DNA from: 9FT-COMBO-48-23 sp964400675
GTDB taxonomy: Bacteria; Chloroflexota; Dehalococcoidia; GIF9; UBA5629
Direction: 5' to 3'
DNA: 64,000 bases
Assembly (NCBI GenBank): GCA_964400675.1
Contig: CAYNVO010000010.1
Span: 1 to 64,000, forward strand
Every line of letters begins with the position of its first letter. The first letter of the stretch is position 1. This document shows positions 46,240 through 55,626 of this stretch, one piece after another. The translations under genes were made by a program, and so were the position numbers. Under the pieces are notes generated by a model. That model ran no database searches. It saw only the letters and a program-made list of their open reading frames with translations, and had not been told where the DNA came from.

Positions 46240-47247
46240 TCAAACACCGCTACGCTTTAGGGTGCGGTTTATTTTGCATCCTGCTATTTTCTTGATCCCG
46301 AGATGGTCTACCGGGGAGGATGGGTGGCTTTTAATCATATTCTGGGCTGACGAGTAGTGCACATATCTGTTTACCATTTCCAAGGTATTGTGTCCTAGTA
46401 TTCGCTGAAGCCTGAAGACGTCCCCGCAATTGTGAGTCAGATAATTCGTTGCATAAGTGTGGCGGCAAAGATGGGCGTGCAATCTGGGCACTCGGGCTTT
46501 TTTGCCCCAGCGTCTAAGCAGTAGCTTAACTGCATTTGTCTGTAAGCAGTTTCCATCCAAAGTGAGGAAAAGGCAATTATTCGCTTCATTCACGGGTTCA
46601 GGTCTGAAATGGAAGACATATCGCCATAGCACCTTTTGTGCTAGCGCGCCGATGGGTACCAGCCTTTCTTTATTTCCTTTACCCGTGACTTTTAAGTAGC
46701 CCTCATCGATATGTGCGTCTTCGAAACGTAGGCCGGTTAACTCGCTATTTCTTAGCCCGGTGTCGAGAAGTGTAATCAATATGGCTATATTGCGAGCTCC
46801 GATAGCTGTTAGTGGATTCTGCGCACTTATTAAGGTGTCAATTTCAGCAGTCGTTAGCGGCTCTATGATTTTAACCGGTACCTTCGGCAGTTTGATGTTG
46901 GCCAGAAGATTATCAGATGTATAACCTTCAGCGCATAGCCAGGAGCTGAATGCTTTTAAGGCTCTGGCTTTGCCCTGAACGGTATACGGGGAAACCTTTC
47001 TGCCTTGTTCGCTGATGATGAATTCCCTGACTATTTCTGAGTTAAGTTTGGCTAGAATAGCATCTCGCCCTATTGCCTTCAGAAACTTGACATAATCTGT
47101 TAACATTTCCGTGTACCAGTCTATGGTCTTGGGGGATTTCCCCTCGGCCTTGTTAGATTGTGCGAAGTGCGAAATAAGCTTTATTAGTTCCAACTCTGGC
47201 ATATCGATGTCTGTCCATTTAATGTTGAATCTTCCTACTCTTACCAT
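46240..47247 (-). CDS. XerC/D-like tyrosine recombinase
   Basis: 335 residues from the ATG at 47247. The core-binding SAM-like domain (KTIDWYTEMLTDYVKFL) is at about 40-120. Catalytic residues: Arg in DTGLRNSELTGLR, Lys in GKGNKERLVP, LCRHTYATNYL (H-x2-R), LGHNTLEMVNRYVHYS (His and Tyr). It reads away from the partial tRNA-Lys copy at 47415, the usual place of an integrase at its att site, suggesting an older element integrated at the same tRNA. Confidence 0.88.
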   Translation of the reverse strand: MVRVGRFNIKWTDIDMPELELIKLISHFAQSNKAEGKSPKTIDWYTEMLTDYVKFLKAIGRDAILAKLNSEIVREFIISEQGRKVSPYTVQGKARALKAFSSWLCAEGYTSDNLLANIKLPKVPVKIIEPLTTAEIDTLISAQNPLTAIGARNIAILITLLDTGLRNSELTGLRFEDAHIDEGYLKVTGKGNKERLVPIGALAQKVLWRYVFHFRPEPVNEANNCLFLTLDGNCLQTNAVKLLLRRWGKKARVPRLHAHLCRHTYATNYLTHNCGDVFRLQRILGHNTLEMVNRYVHYSSAQNMIKSHPSSPVDHLGIKKIAGCKINRTLKRSGV

Positions 47248-47348
47248 ATACTTGCCTGCCTTTCTTGTAAATTGTCTGTCGGGCAAGTAGGGAAGGGGAT
47301 ACTGCTCAGGATTCGGATGGAATCAGGGTGTCACTTTTCAGAAAAAAG

Positions 47349-47379
47349 AAAAACCACCCTGGGTTCCGGGGTGGTTTTG
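47349..47379 (-). terminator. Intrinsic terminator downstream of att copy
   Basis: On the minus strand AAAACCACCCC, a short loop and AGGGTGGTTTT form a stem followed by a T-rich run. It may be the original terminator of tRNA-Lys, now separated from it by the 9-kb element. Confidence 0.75.
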
Positions 47380-47391
47380 GCTAGATATGAA

Positions 47392-47634
47392 TTAGCTATA
47401 AATTATTCGGTTTCTGGTAGGCCGTACAGGGTTCGAACCTGTGACACCCTGATTAAAAGTCAGGTGCTCATGTGCTTGCAAGTCAACATCTAGATCATAC
47501 GTCAACATTAGCTTTGCCAACATGTTGGCTAGCTTTTTACTTGGCTTCCTCTTACCTTGGCATAGCAGAGTAACATAGGTTCTGCTTACTCCGAGATGCC
47601 GAGCAAGTTCTGCTCTTGTTATTATATCTGACAT
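47392..47634 (-). CDS. XRE-type HTH protein whose frame runs into the att site
   Basis: 80 residues in the integrated state. Residues 5-45 are an HTH: TRAELARHLGVSRTYVTLLCQG. Codon 56 is the first codon of the 55-bp tRNA-Lys repeat; the frame then reads EHLTFNQGVTGSNPVRPT and stops eight residues later. The recombinase at 55627 reads the same att residues in the same frame. The gene therefore seems to be the 5' part of an HTH-integrase ORF split by integration. It starts 9 bases after the previous gene. Confidence 0.75.
   Translation of the reverse strand: MSDIITRAELARHLGVSRTYVTLLCQGKRKPSKKLANMLAKLMLTYDLDVDLQAHEHLTFNQGVTGSNPVRPTRNRIIYS
47415..47469 (-). repeat. Attachment-site copy (3' 55 bases of tRNA-Lys)
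   Basis: Identical, with one mismatch (47431), to 56445-56499, the T-arm/anticodon half of tRNA-Lys including CCA. It lacks the tRNA 5' part, so it is a duplication made by integration. The direct repeats are 9,030 bp apart. Confidence 0.92.
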
Positions 47635-47643
47635 GGTACTTTC

Positions 47644-48108
47644 TTATGCTTGATCTTCTGGCTTAACCTCTTCGAACCTATCCGGTAATGCCCGAACCAG
47701 TGCGTACCAGCCGAATGTGTTCTTTTCGGGTTCAGTCCCGAATATGCCTTGATCAACTAGCTCTTTAAGCTCGCCTGATTTGAGAAGAGTCTTGTAGGTA
47801 CTGTTCTTGGATGGATAAACCTGACCTGTCTGCTTGTCCATGATTTGAATCTTGCCGTTGGCTGTCGGCCTTCGTAATGGCTTCTGTGAAACTACGAGTA
47901 GGGCAACTTCAGCTAAAAGGTCTAACATTATGGCTTTCATAGACAAGATTTCCCGCTGAATATCGAACGGTTCAGGTTCAGGAATAGGTACAGGTACAGG
48001 TTCAGGAGCTGGTATTGGTTTTGCCTTTTCCTTAGCCTTAGGTTTGACCTGTACAGTTGGTTCCTCCTGCTTCATTGGTTCAATGGTCTTCTTTGATTTC
48101 TTGCTCAT
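47644..48108 (-). CDS. Unknown protein with Pro/Glu-rich linker
   Basis: 154 residues; GGAGGAAAGC site. Residues 1-50 are Lys- and Pro/Glu-rich (alternating PEP/PVP), the rest an alpha/beta domain (NGKIQIMDKQTGQVYPSKN). No family is recognised. It is transcribed directly ahead of the HTH gene and is probably in one unit with it. Confidence 0.5.
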   Translation of the reverse strand: MSKKSKKTIEPMKQEEPTVQVKPKAKEKAKPIPAPEPVPVPIPEPEPFDIQREILSMKAIMLDLLAEVALLVVSQKPLRRPTANGKIQIMDKQTGQVYPSKNSTYKTLLKSGELKELVDQGIFGTEPEKNTFGWYALVRALPDRFEEVKPEDQA

Positions 48109-48882
48109 TGCTTTCCTCCATGAATTTATTCATAATTTAATCGTAGAATGAAAGCAATTGAACGTAAATCTAATATTCATTATGTTTTGGAAGTACGTAC
48201 TTTTTACTTTCAATGTCCATGTCCTTATTGAATCATTCAGATTTGCATTTTAAGGCCAGTGCATTTGGTTTTATATATAAAGTGCCAGGTTTTGGAAGTT
48301 GATGTATTTCTGTTACATTTTGGAACTTCTGGGATAGGGTTGAATTGATAAGGTACAGTTATGGTATTGGCTTTAACAATTTGCCTAAGCAAGCCATCCC
48401 TAATTCCATATTCCAGTATGATGTCATGAGACTGGCAGCCATCAAATTTGAAGAAAACGCAGCAGTAAACCCATACGGTCAAAGCTAGTTTCTGCAATCC
48501 CTGCACTTTAAATCTAGCGGCTATCCGGATGAATGTAAGTAATCTTTACCTGTGTTTCTGCGATTTTTTAATTTGTGCGCAGGGTTCGCAACTCAGCTAT
48601 ACCATAGACAGAATTCAATAGGTACATAGGCATTCAGCGAGTAGCGTTTTCTGCTTTCTGCGTTCCCTGCAGGAGCTGCCTGCATTAGTTTATGCATTCC
48701 AGCAGGCAGGGGAGCCCTGGGCTTAGCTGCATTTGCATAGGTTGCAGGATGCAGAGTGCAGAAGGTCAGGTTGGGAGAGTGTTGGGATGTGAATATATAA
48801 GGTTGGGTAGGGGTAGAAAGGTTAATAAGGTTAGTAAAAATAAATATATAGTTAAAGAACATAATCTGAACTTTGTAGTCTT
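48109..48882. other. 774-base non-coding region of the 9-kb element
   Basis: No supported gene. It includes a TGCA-rich palindromic patch (arms CTGCCTGC 48676-48683 and GCAGGCAG 48702-48709) and the G-rich motif GGTTGGGTAGGGGTAGAAAG (48801-48820) with an A/T-rich tail. It is a candidate origin or control region. Confidence 0.5.
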
Positions 48883-49659
48883 CTAATTGCCCTTTTCACT
48901 TTCAATGCGCCATACATCAGAATTAGGCCGTAACCTTAAACTTGCTTCATACCAATATTCTTTATCTCCACAGCTATATTCAATATTCACTACGATTTTG
49001 TAGGTTGGTGGTATGTTAAGATAATCATTCTTGTCAATGTATATTCTAGCTGTGTTGATTCTCCCTGGATATAGAATTGTTTCCTTCTCGCCACCTTCAA
49101 TCCTCCATTTCAGTGGTTGACATGAATCTTCTGATACTACACACACTTGTATTTCCTCGATACTTATATTGGTGGCCGGTCTTTCTCCAGAATTTGTCAC
49201 ATCAATTAGCAGATACATAGAATCACTGCTCGTCTCGTAAAATTGAAATTCTTGAATAACTAGGTATGGTCTGGTCCTAGCTTGATAGTCATTATAGAAT
49301 GCTTGAAACTGGGAATATGCTATTAACGCCGCTACAATTGCAATAGCTAATGTTATACCTAAGATACATGCAGTCGCTATCTGCGCTTTTAATGCCCCCT
49401 CGATAAGCCCGTTCTGCTCAGTCTCCTGGGCTTTTCCTTTTGTCACCACTGCCCCTTTGTCATCCGCTATTTTCTTTTGAGAGGGAATCGGAGGAGGCTG
49501 ATTTATTTTCAAAGATTCACTTATTTTAGGTGTAGGTGGAATCTTGGATCTGCCAGTAAGCCTAGAACTAGGTGGAAGCCGATATCCACAAGCTCGGCAG
49601 ATAGTTGTACCTATAATATTCGCAGCACCACATTTAGGACATGGAAGGCTTGGTTGCAC
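48883..49659 (-). CDS. Zinc-ribbon, single-TM protein with beta-rich outer domain
   Basis: 258 residues with a GTG start (AAAAGGA site). Head CPKCGAAN...CRACGYRL, a Pro-rich linker, one membrane segment at about 95-117 and then a beta-rich domain resembling Ig/CARDB-like folds (YLLIDVTNSGERPATN). The topology resembles zinc-ribbon-head protein 3 at 36918 in the other island. Confidence 0.6.
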   Translation of the reverse strand: MQPSLPCPKCGAANIIGTTICRACGYRLPPSSRLTGRSKIPPTPKISESLKINQPPPIPSQKKIADDKGAVVTKGKAQETEQNGLIEGALKAQIATACILGITLAIAIVAALIAYSQFQAFYNDYQARTRPYLVIQEFQFYETSSDSMYLLIDVTNSGERPATNISIEEIQVCVVSEDSCQPLKWRIEGGEKETILYPGRINTARIYIDKNDYLNIPPTYKIVVNIEYSCGDKEYWYEASLRLRPNSDVWRIESEKGN

Positions 49660-49899
49660 TCTATTTCCTTTTCATATTTTCAAGATTATTCTAAATCTTA
49701 CACGATGAATATTCAATATTATGGACTAAATCTTGTTCCTCGCCTCCAACATCTCGTATACTCAATGATCTGCTTCCAACAGTTATACTATTTCTTAAGT
49801 AAGAACTGGGCTTACATTATTTTATTAACCCATCTAACCCTTCCACCCACAACTTACAGTCCAAGCGCAAGAGTAAAAAGGTTAATTAGGTTAGGGTTT

Positions 49900-50679
49900 T
49901 TAAGTATGGGTTGAGGATCTTTTACCAAATTCAACACATTGCCTATAGAATGTGTTGATTGAATTTGCGTAAATTGAATCGTACTTCTCAATATCTTGAA
50001 TCACCTCCTCCCATTTTAAGGTAACGAGAACTATTTGCTGAAGTGTAGGAAGAAACCAATTGACGTACCAATCATTCTTAACTCGGGCATCAATCTCTGT
50101 GTACTCCTTCACTCTCCTTTCAACGGTGTTCTCTATAGAATCACGGCTCATTTCGCGTACAAAGACTGCCTGGTCAATTTGTGTTGCTGGTGCTAGGACA
50201 TAAAAGCCTAGCCGTGATAATTCCGAAGGAGAGCGATTGGCACGATAGAGAGTCTCAGCAATGCAGGCAATATTACGGGCTGCCTGATCATAATAAGGGA
50301 CATTGCTGGTTCTTGCTGCGAGTGAGCTAAACATTTTAGCTTCTAACACCAGTAGTTGCCGCCCCCGTGGACTAAACGAAAGATCTATTTTATGCCCTTT
50401 ACCAACTTCAAAATGACCGATTACACCATCTGCATGTGACCAACCTTCCGCCAACTTGGTACCCTTGGGACTTTTGAGAAAATGTGAAGGCAATGCCGCT
50501 TCTGAAAACCAATGTGCCTCATTCAAGAAATCGAGTGGATGGTTCGCTACTTTGTGCGCAGAGAACCAGTCTAATATTAAACGGAGCAGCCAACTTTCAT
50601 TGTATAAAATTGTGGGTGGAAAAGTTCGTGATCTAGTTATGCATGCTTCCATCATTGCTTGAATTCTATCCATCACCAT
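49900..50679 (-). CDS. PD-(D/E)XK-like nuclease family protein
   Basis: 259 residues; GGAGG lies 7 bases before the ATG. Around residues 92-116, HKIDLSFSPRGRQLLVLEAKMF shows D...E-x-K with hydrophobic strands on both sides, the signature of PD-(D/E)XK enzymes. FYVLAPATQ may be a later core strand. It may act in restriction or element maintenance. It is separated by 12 bases from the gene upstream, so they form an operon. Confidence 0.6.
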   Translation of the reverse strand: MVMDRIQAMMEACITRSRTFPPTILYNESWLLRLILDWFSAHKVANHPLDFLNEAHWFSEAALPSHFLKSPKGTKLAEGWSHADGVIGHFEVGKGHKIDLSFSPRGRQLLVLEAKMFSSLAARTSNVPYYDQAARNIACIAETLYRANRSPSELSRLGFYVLAPATQIDQAVFVREMSRDSIENTVERRVKEYTEIDARVKNDWYVNWFLPTLQQIVLVTLKWEEVIQDIEKYDSIYANSINTFYRQCVEFGKRSSTHT

Positions 50680-50691
50680 TAAACACCTCCG

Positions 50692-51306
50692 CTATTTGAA
50701 CCAGTCCTTACAAATCTCACATTTACCTCTAACTCTTTCATGCCGGCTTATCATTGATAGTGCAGTAAGCAAGTCCTCAGAGATGTCTTTTGTCTTTAAG
50801 TAAGCCCAGGTCTTAAGATTCTTTAAGAGGGGCAAATCAGCTTGGATATGTGAGAGAAGATATCTGGCAGATGGGTCATCAATCATTTCAAGGAAGTCTT
50901 TATCATCATAATTGACTGCAAGTGCTCCAATTTCTTCATCTGTTGGTGGATAGTACCTATGAAGATGACGGAATTTCGCTGACAGGTTCTTAGCCGTTTC
51001 TGACAGTTCGGCATAGTGCTTCGGCCAATCTTCTATATTAGGCCTCAGGCTTATTATCCAGATTTTCAAGTCTTCAGGTAACAGATTAACCTGCTCAATA
51101 GGCATCGCCATTATCTCCTGCCCTAAGGCTTTGAACTCATCCCGACTTATATGAAGGAATCTTGCCCGTTCATTAGTAAGGTCTAAATGTGCTACGGCCT
51201 GTTCGCGAGCTGTCTGAGTTGGGTTATCTTTCATAATTCGCCATAGGGTTATTTTGTGCTCCATAGGTATCAGTGTCTTCTGCCATCCAGGTTTTATTTT
51301 ACCCAT
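50692..51306 (-). CDS. Unknown helical protein, partner of nuclease-like gene
   Basis: 204 residues; AAGGAAA site. Helical throughout, ending in a CEICKDWFK knuckle, which may be half of a zinc site. Its stop is 12 bases before the nuclease-like gene. No family is recognised. The tight pair hints at a joint function. Confidence 0.5.
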   Translation of the reverse strand: MGKIKPGWQKTLIPMEHKITLWRIMKDNPTQTAREQAVAHLDLTNERARFLHISRDEFKALGQEIMAMPIEQVNLLPEDLKIWIISLRPNIEDWPKHYAELSETAKNLSAKFRHLHRYYPPTDEEIGALAVNYDDKDFLEMIDDPSARYLLSHIQADLPLLKNLKTWAYLKTKDISEDLLTALSMISRHERVRGKCEICKDWFK

Positions 51307-51411
51307 TCAATTTTTCCTTAAATTTTCCGAAACCTATGAGGATGTTCAGATGCTATTTTATGACTATGGACTGCAGAAGTCCAAATAAGGATAGAAAGGA
51401 GGTAAAACCAA

Positions 51412-51831
51412 ATGACAGTCAAACAATGGACAACCTGCTGGCGCTGGGATTGCCTACTATGTGGCAAAATCATGCGCAAGCAGTGGGCTAGGCATCTGAT
51501 CCAAGTCACTCAAGGCCAAAAACTCTACTTGTTAAGGGCTAAAAAGTGGAGCTGGAATCAGATACTTGGCCAACTCATCGAGGCACAGGCTGAGTGGGTA
51601 AAATGCGATACGGTAGAGTTGGTGAAACGTAGATTATTGAATGAATTCATCATAATCACAGACAAACCTATCGAAGATTCTCGGCCTATTCGTGCCTCAA
51701 ATCGAGAAGCGGTAATTAAACGAGCTGTAATGCGTTCAGAACTGTTACACCCATTGCTCTCGCCAATTTCCGCTTCTGGTGCATGGCGACTTCCCAAAGA
51801 GAAACTAGAACAATACATCGAAGAAATATAA
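51412..51831 (+). CDS. DNA-binding protein, possible excisionase-like
   Basis: 139 residues; AAGGAGG site. An N-terminal CWRWDCLLCGK may bind zinc. The end SGAWRLPKEKLEQYIEEI is the typical last helix of helix-turn-helix excisionase/MerR-like domains. It precedes the AAA+ ATPase by 18 bases, in the same unit. Confidence 0.5.
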   Translation: MTVKQWTTCWRWDCLLCGKIMRKQWARHLIQVTQGQKLYLLRAKKWSWNQILGQLIEAQAEWVKCDTVELVKRRLLNEFIIITDKPIEDSRPIRASNREAVIKRAVMRSELLHPLLSPISASGAWRLPKEKLEQYIEEI

Positions 51832-51849
51832 AAAAGGAGGTTTTCAATC

Positions 51850-52986
51850 ATGTCTATAAATGACAACGAATTAGTCTCACTGGATACTTGGCAAACGGTC
51901 GAAGATCCATTAGCCGAAGCAGTTGGGCTGGCTGACTCCATTCTTGATGCCTGTACTGGCCATGATGACTATCAGCGTAAAAAGATAGCCTACTACGCTC
52001 TTGCAACCCATTTTCTCAAAGTATTTGACCCATTCCCAATTTTAGTTATCTACGGCCCGCCATCCACAGGCAAATCTGAGACTCTAGCCATACTGGGACG
52101 TCTTTGCCATAAGGCTATCTCCGCCAGTGGGGAAGGCTTAACGGAGGCTGCCTTTAGAAGTACTATGGCAGAGGCACATGAATGCACACTCATCATTGAG
52201 GAAGGCGAAAAGATTTCAGCCCCAGGAATGGAAGAGGAACTAATACTTAGATTCGAGAGAGCAACGGCTAAAATTGGCAAAATGGTTCGCGATGGAGATG
52301 AGTGGCGTCTAGAAATATTTAAAATCTATGGCGCAACTATTCTTCATCGGAGGAATCTGTTCCGCAGTGCTGCTCTTCTTCGGAGAGCCATACCGATTCG
52401 AACCAAGCGAATAGAGAAGGAATACTCGGAGATAGCTGACCATGAGGAACTTTTTAGACAATTCCATGATAAGCTTGAGGCTCTTCCAAATCTTCCCAAA
52501 CTAATAAACGTATGGGGAATTGAAGGAGGTATCTTTAGGTGCTTTAGACCGTTATTGGCATTGGCTCTATATCTGAACGATACAGATTTTGCCAATAAAC
52601 TCCTAGATGAGACGGGCAGAGCAACTAGGGAACTTAAAGAGGAAGAGAGCTATCTTGAGGCTCCTGTTATACTGAAAGCGCTCATTGGTTTAACATACGA
52701 GCATGTTAGGAAAAAGTTTACTCTAGATAGGATTGGCATCGAAGCGAGAGAAATCAACCCTTATATACGAGAGGAATTCGGAGCGAATCATCCTGTCTTA
52801 ATGCTTAGCGCTAATCAGCGGAACCGGATAATCCGGGAGGACCTTGGGTTCATAGTTAAGGGTTCTCATGGTAGGAGCAAGGTATTTCTTACAGTTCCAG
52901 GATTGGTCAAGGCTGCCGATGATTGGGGAGTTAGCGATGAGGTCATAGACGAGTGGCGAAAGCTGATTAACGAATCGACTGAATGA
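51850..52986 (+). CDS. AAA+ ATPase, probable replication helicase of element
   Basis: 378 residues; AAGGAGG site. Walker A GPPSTGKSE near residue 68, Walker B TLIIEEGE near 116, a sensor-like TILHRRNLFR near 158, and a C-terminal winged-helix-like region (FIVKGSHGRSKVFLTVPGL). The arrangement resembles helicase parts of plasmid and satellite replication proteins such as the D5/VirE families. It is presumably needed for replication of the excised circle. Confidence 0.65.
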   Translation: MSINDNELVSLDTWQTVEDPLAEAVGLADSILDACTGHDDYQRKKIAYYALATHFLKVFDPFPILVIYGPPSTGKSETLAILGRLCHKAISASGEGLTEAAFRSTMAEAHECTLIIEEGEKISAPGMEEELILRFERATAKIGKMVRDGDEWRLEIFKIYGATILHRRNLFRSAALLRRAIPIRTKRIEKEYSEIADHEELFRQFHDKLEALPNLPKLINVWGIEGGIFRCFRPLLALALYLNDTDFANKLLDETGRATRELKEEESYLEAPVILKALIGLTYEHVRKKFTLDRIGIEAREINPYIREEFGANHPVLMLSANQRNRIIREDLGFIVKGSHGRSKVFLTVPGLVKAADDWGVSDEVIDEWRKLINESTE

Positions 52987-53184
52987 AGGTGAGATGTTGA
53001 AGGGGTAGCTTGGCATACATATTTTGTTTAACCAGGCTACCCTTTCAAACCTACATAGGAATGTATATAAGGATTCCAAGACATGCTCATTGATATGCTA
53101 GGGTTGGAAGGGGTAGAAAGGTTCTTGAATAATGTAAGAATTGAGACTCAATAATTAGTCAAGGACAATAATATTGTAAGATTG

Positions 53185-53835
53185 CTACTGTCGCTTCAAC
53201 CTAAGCGCAATGCTTTTTACTTTGAAGTCAAAAGGAAAGGTCAAAGCAGGATACACAAGCTCATTTCCTCTGCTGACAAGATTCACTGGAGTATCTGAGT
53301 AGCGAATTGATTTTATAGATATCTTAGCATCCTTGCCACCGACAAAACCTTGAGATGAATCTATTTTTGTAACAATCTGCAAAGATTGATTAGCCAATAA
53401 ATGATGAATAATTAAGAACGCAACTAGTTTGTTTTGTAGATTAAAACCTGTGACTATAACACAATCATAATTTGCTACAACATGACCGACAGTTCCTGAC
53501 ATAGTGTCCTCTAGGCTAGGCAATTCAAAAGATAGGCGTTGGGGATCTATTGTACAATCATTAAATTCAAGCATTATCCAGACATCATATTGAGTTTTAT
53601 CAGGTCTTAAATTGCTCACAGTGAAAATAGCTTTAATTGACCAAGGACTTTGTTGAAGCGAGATTTCATCAGGTTCTATATTTATTGGTCGGATAAGCGA
53701 TTTGATATAAGGATATCCAAACAAACCTAAAGCAGCCAGCAATAATCCTATTAGTGTTGCTACCGTAGTTATCATAACCAATTTTTTACCGTTTTTCCGT
53801 TTAGCTTTGGTAGTTGTTTTCTTTAACTTCGGCAT
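53185..53835 (-). CDS. Basic-headed membrane-anchored protein
   Basis: 216 residues from the ATG at 53835. Lys-rich N-terminus, one membrane segment at about 20-42, then a beta-rich outer domain (WSIKAIFTVSNLRP). No family is recognised. It is probably a surface or envelope protein of the element. Confidence 0.5.
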   Translation of the reverse strand: MPKLKKTTTKAKRKNGKKLVMITTVATLIGLLLAALGLFGYPYIKSLIRPINIEPDEISLQQSPWSIKAIFTVSNLRPDKTQYDVWIMLEFNDCTIDPQRLSFELPSLEDTMSGTVGHVVANYDCVIVTGFNLQNKLVAFLIIHHLLANQSLQIVTKIDSSQGFVGGKDAKISIKSIRYSDTPVNLVSRGNELVYPALTFPFDFKVKSIALRLKRQ

Positions 53836-54056
53836 TATCTCAATCCAAAGCGAGCATAACACCATGTGATTAAATAGTCAATTATTGTTGCCAGCTTGAT
53901 AGGTTAGAAGGGGTAGCTGGGTTAGTAAAATAATGAAAGGGCTTTTAATTACTGGAAAGTTTAATTTACTACCTAAGGACTAATCTGGGTAAAATGTTAA
54001 AACTACGTGCTATAATAGACATTAGATCGTCTGAGAATAAACTGAAGGAGGGTATG

Positions 54057-54803
54057 ATGTCACTAATAATCACAGTTTTCATTCCTGAAGGTATGGTCAT
54101 GGCTTCGGATAGCAGACAATCGATAACAGTCGAAGGTAAAACGCCTGACGGCAAAGAGTTCAAAGTGGATACTATCAACTCAGATGCCGTAATGAAAACC
54201 TACTTTCTAGAGACTCAGCAGGTAGGGATTTCTAGCTTCGGGCAAGATTTGCTTGATGGTGTGCCTATGTCGAGCTACGTTAAAAGATTTATCGAAGAGG
54301 AACTTGTGTCTGCTGACGATGTAGCTACTATCCCAGCTAAATTAACTGCATATTTTAGAAAACGCTTTCCTCAAGCTGACGTCGGCTTTCATATTGCGGG
54401 ATATATGAAGGAAGCCAAGGTGAGTATTCCTCATTTCTATTACTGTCATGTTGCCAGAAATACAGTCGAGAGGAAAAATGTCAAGGCTGATGGTTCGGTA
54501 ATATATGGGGCCACTTGGTCTGGGCAAGGTGATATTATCACTTCAATCATCAATCCCATAATAATAAAAGATGAAAAGGGTCAGGATAAGGTTATTCAAG
54601 CACCAGCGCCTATCATTTGGGATGCGATGACTATACAAGATGCTATAGATTTTTCAATCTATGCAATTCGGACTACTATCGATACAATGCGCTTCCAAGC
54701 TAGGCCAAAGAACGTTGGAGGTCCCATCGACGTCCTTCTTTTAATCCCAGACAACAAAGCAAGGTGGATACAGAAAAAAGAATACCTCGTTAAATATGTG
54801 TAA
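54057..54803 (+). CDS. Ntn-hydrolase-like (proteasome/HslV-like) protein
   Basis: 248 residues from the second of two adjacent ATGs, 6 bases after GGAGG. The start SLIITVFIPEGMVMASDSRQS resembles the strand pattern and SDSR motif of proteasome-fold Ntn hydrolases. VGISSFGQ resembles the following strand. The usual Thr/Ser/Cys immediately after the first Met is Ser2 here, so autoprocessing would have to expose it. No signal peptide. It is 23 bases before the next gene. Confidence 0.5.
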   Translation: MSLIITVFIPEGMVMASDSRQSITVEGKTPDGKEFKVDTINSDAVMKTYFLETQQVGISSFGQDLLDGVPMSSYVKRFIEEELVSADDVATIPAKLTAYFRKRFPQADVGFHIAGYMKEAKVSIPHFYYCHVARNTVERKNVKADGSVIYGATWSGQGDIITSIINPIIIKDEKGQDKVIQAPAPIIWDAMTIQDAIDFSIYAIRTTIDTMRFQARPKNVGGPIDVLLLIPDNKARWIQKKEYLVKYV

Positions 54804-54826
54804 CCTTATGTCGGGAACAGGGGAAA

Positions 54827-55576
54827 ATGCAGGAAACAGCACAAGCGGTCATTCGCGAGCTATTCAATTCAAGGGTTGACAACAGTCTTCTTTTAGATGA
54901 TTTTAACCTTTTTGACAGTTCAGTTAGTCAAAAGCTTTGGTCGGCCGAATATAATCTTGGGAAACTCATAAGCCTCGACGTCAATGAGTTCAGAGTTTTT
55001 CCCTCTGGCGGTGATACCATATCTTTTGGTGCAATAACAACTGGATATAAAGTACTCGACATTATTTATTACTGCCGAACTTTAAATCTTCTCCTTGATG
55101 GATTTTTCATGAACTCAATGAGCACTCTTGATACACTAGCCCATGAACTATTTACTTTATACTGCTGTAGCGATATACCATCAAACATATATATAAACAC
55201 AGTCAGAAAAATGCTAGGCGGCTTTCATCCTAGTTCTAAGACATTGGAGCTTTTAAATGAACAACTTAGGCAAGGTGGGTGGTTCACTGAATTTGAACCA
55301 TTCCGTCATTGTACGACACATGTAAGCTTGATACGTTATAATGACATCGAGGTTAGATTCGATCAGTTGAAAAATAGCTACCACCTCATAAAAGAAATTA
55401 AACTGCCCGATAATCCACAAACAAGACCATTCACTTACGATCTCAATAGGAGCGCAGCTGAATATTGCCAATCTATGCTTATCAGGATACAATCACTTGT
55501 CACTGATATATATGATAGAGTACTCTTGGACATTCATAAAAATAATGACGTTTTGCCCATACCATCTGTTAAATAA
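54827..55576 (+). CDS. Unknown helical protein, partner of Ntn-hydrolase-like gene
   Basis: 249 residues; AGGGG site. All-helical (LLLDGFFMNSMSTLDTLAHELFTLYCC), vaguely HEPN-like, with R/H residues in later helices (RHCTTHVSLIRYND). No membrane segment. It is paired with the proteasome-fold protein and forms a candidate two-gene module. Confidence 0.5.
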   Translation: MQETAQAVIRELFNSRVDNSLLLDDFNLFDSSVSQKLWSAEYNLGKLISLDVNEFRVFPSGGDTISFGAITTGYKVLDIIYYCRTLNLLLDGFFMNSMSTLDTLAHELFTLYCCSDIPSNIYINTVRKMLGGFHPSSKTLELLNEQLRQGGWFTEFEPFRHCTTHVSLIRYNDIEVRFDQLKNSYHLIKEIKLPDNPQTRPFTYDLNRSAAEYCQSMLIRIQSLVTDIYDRVLLDIHKNNDVLPIPSVK

Positions 55577-55626
55577 TTCCACCAGAAGAAGCCCTATACT
55601 TAAAAACATTAACCTTGTTAACTCTT

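Noticed and set aside
48237..48862. Two minus-strand open frames in the 48.1-48.9 kb gap
   Set aside because: No ribosome sites, translations rich in Ser/Phe/Leu without pattern; region looks non-coding.
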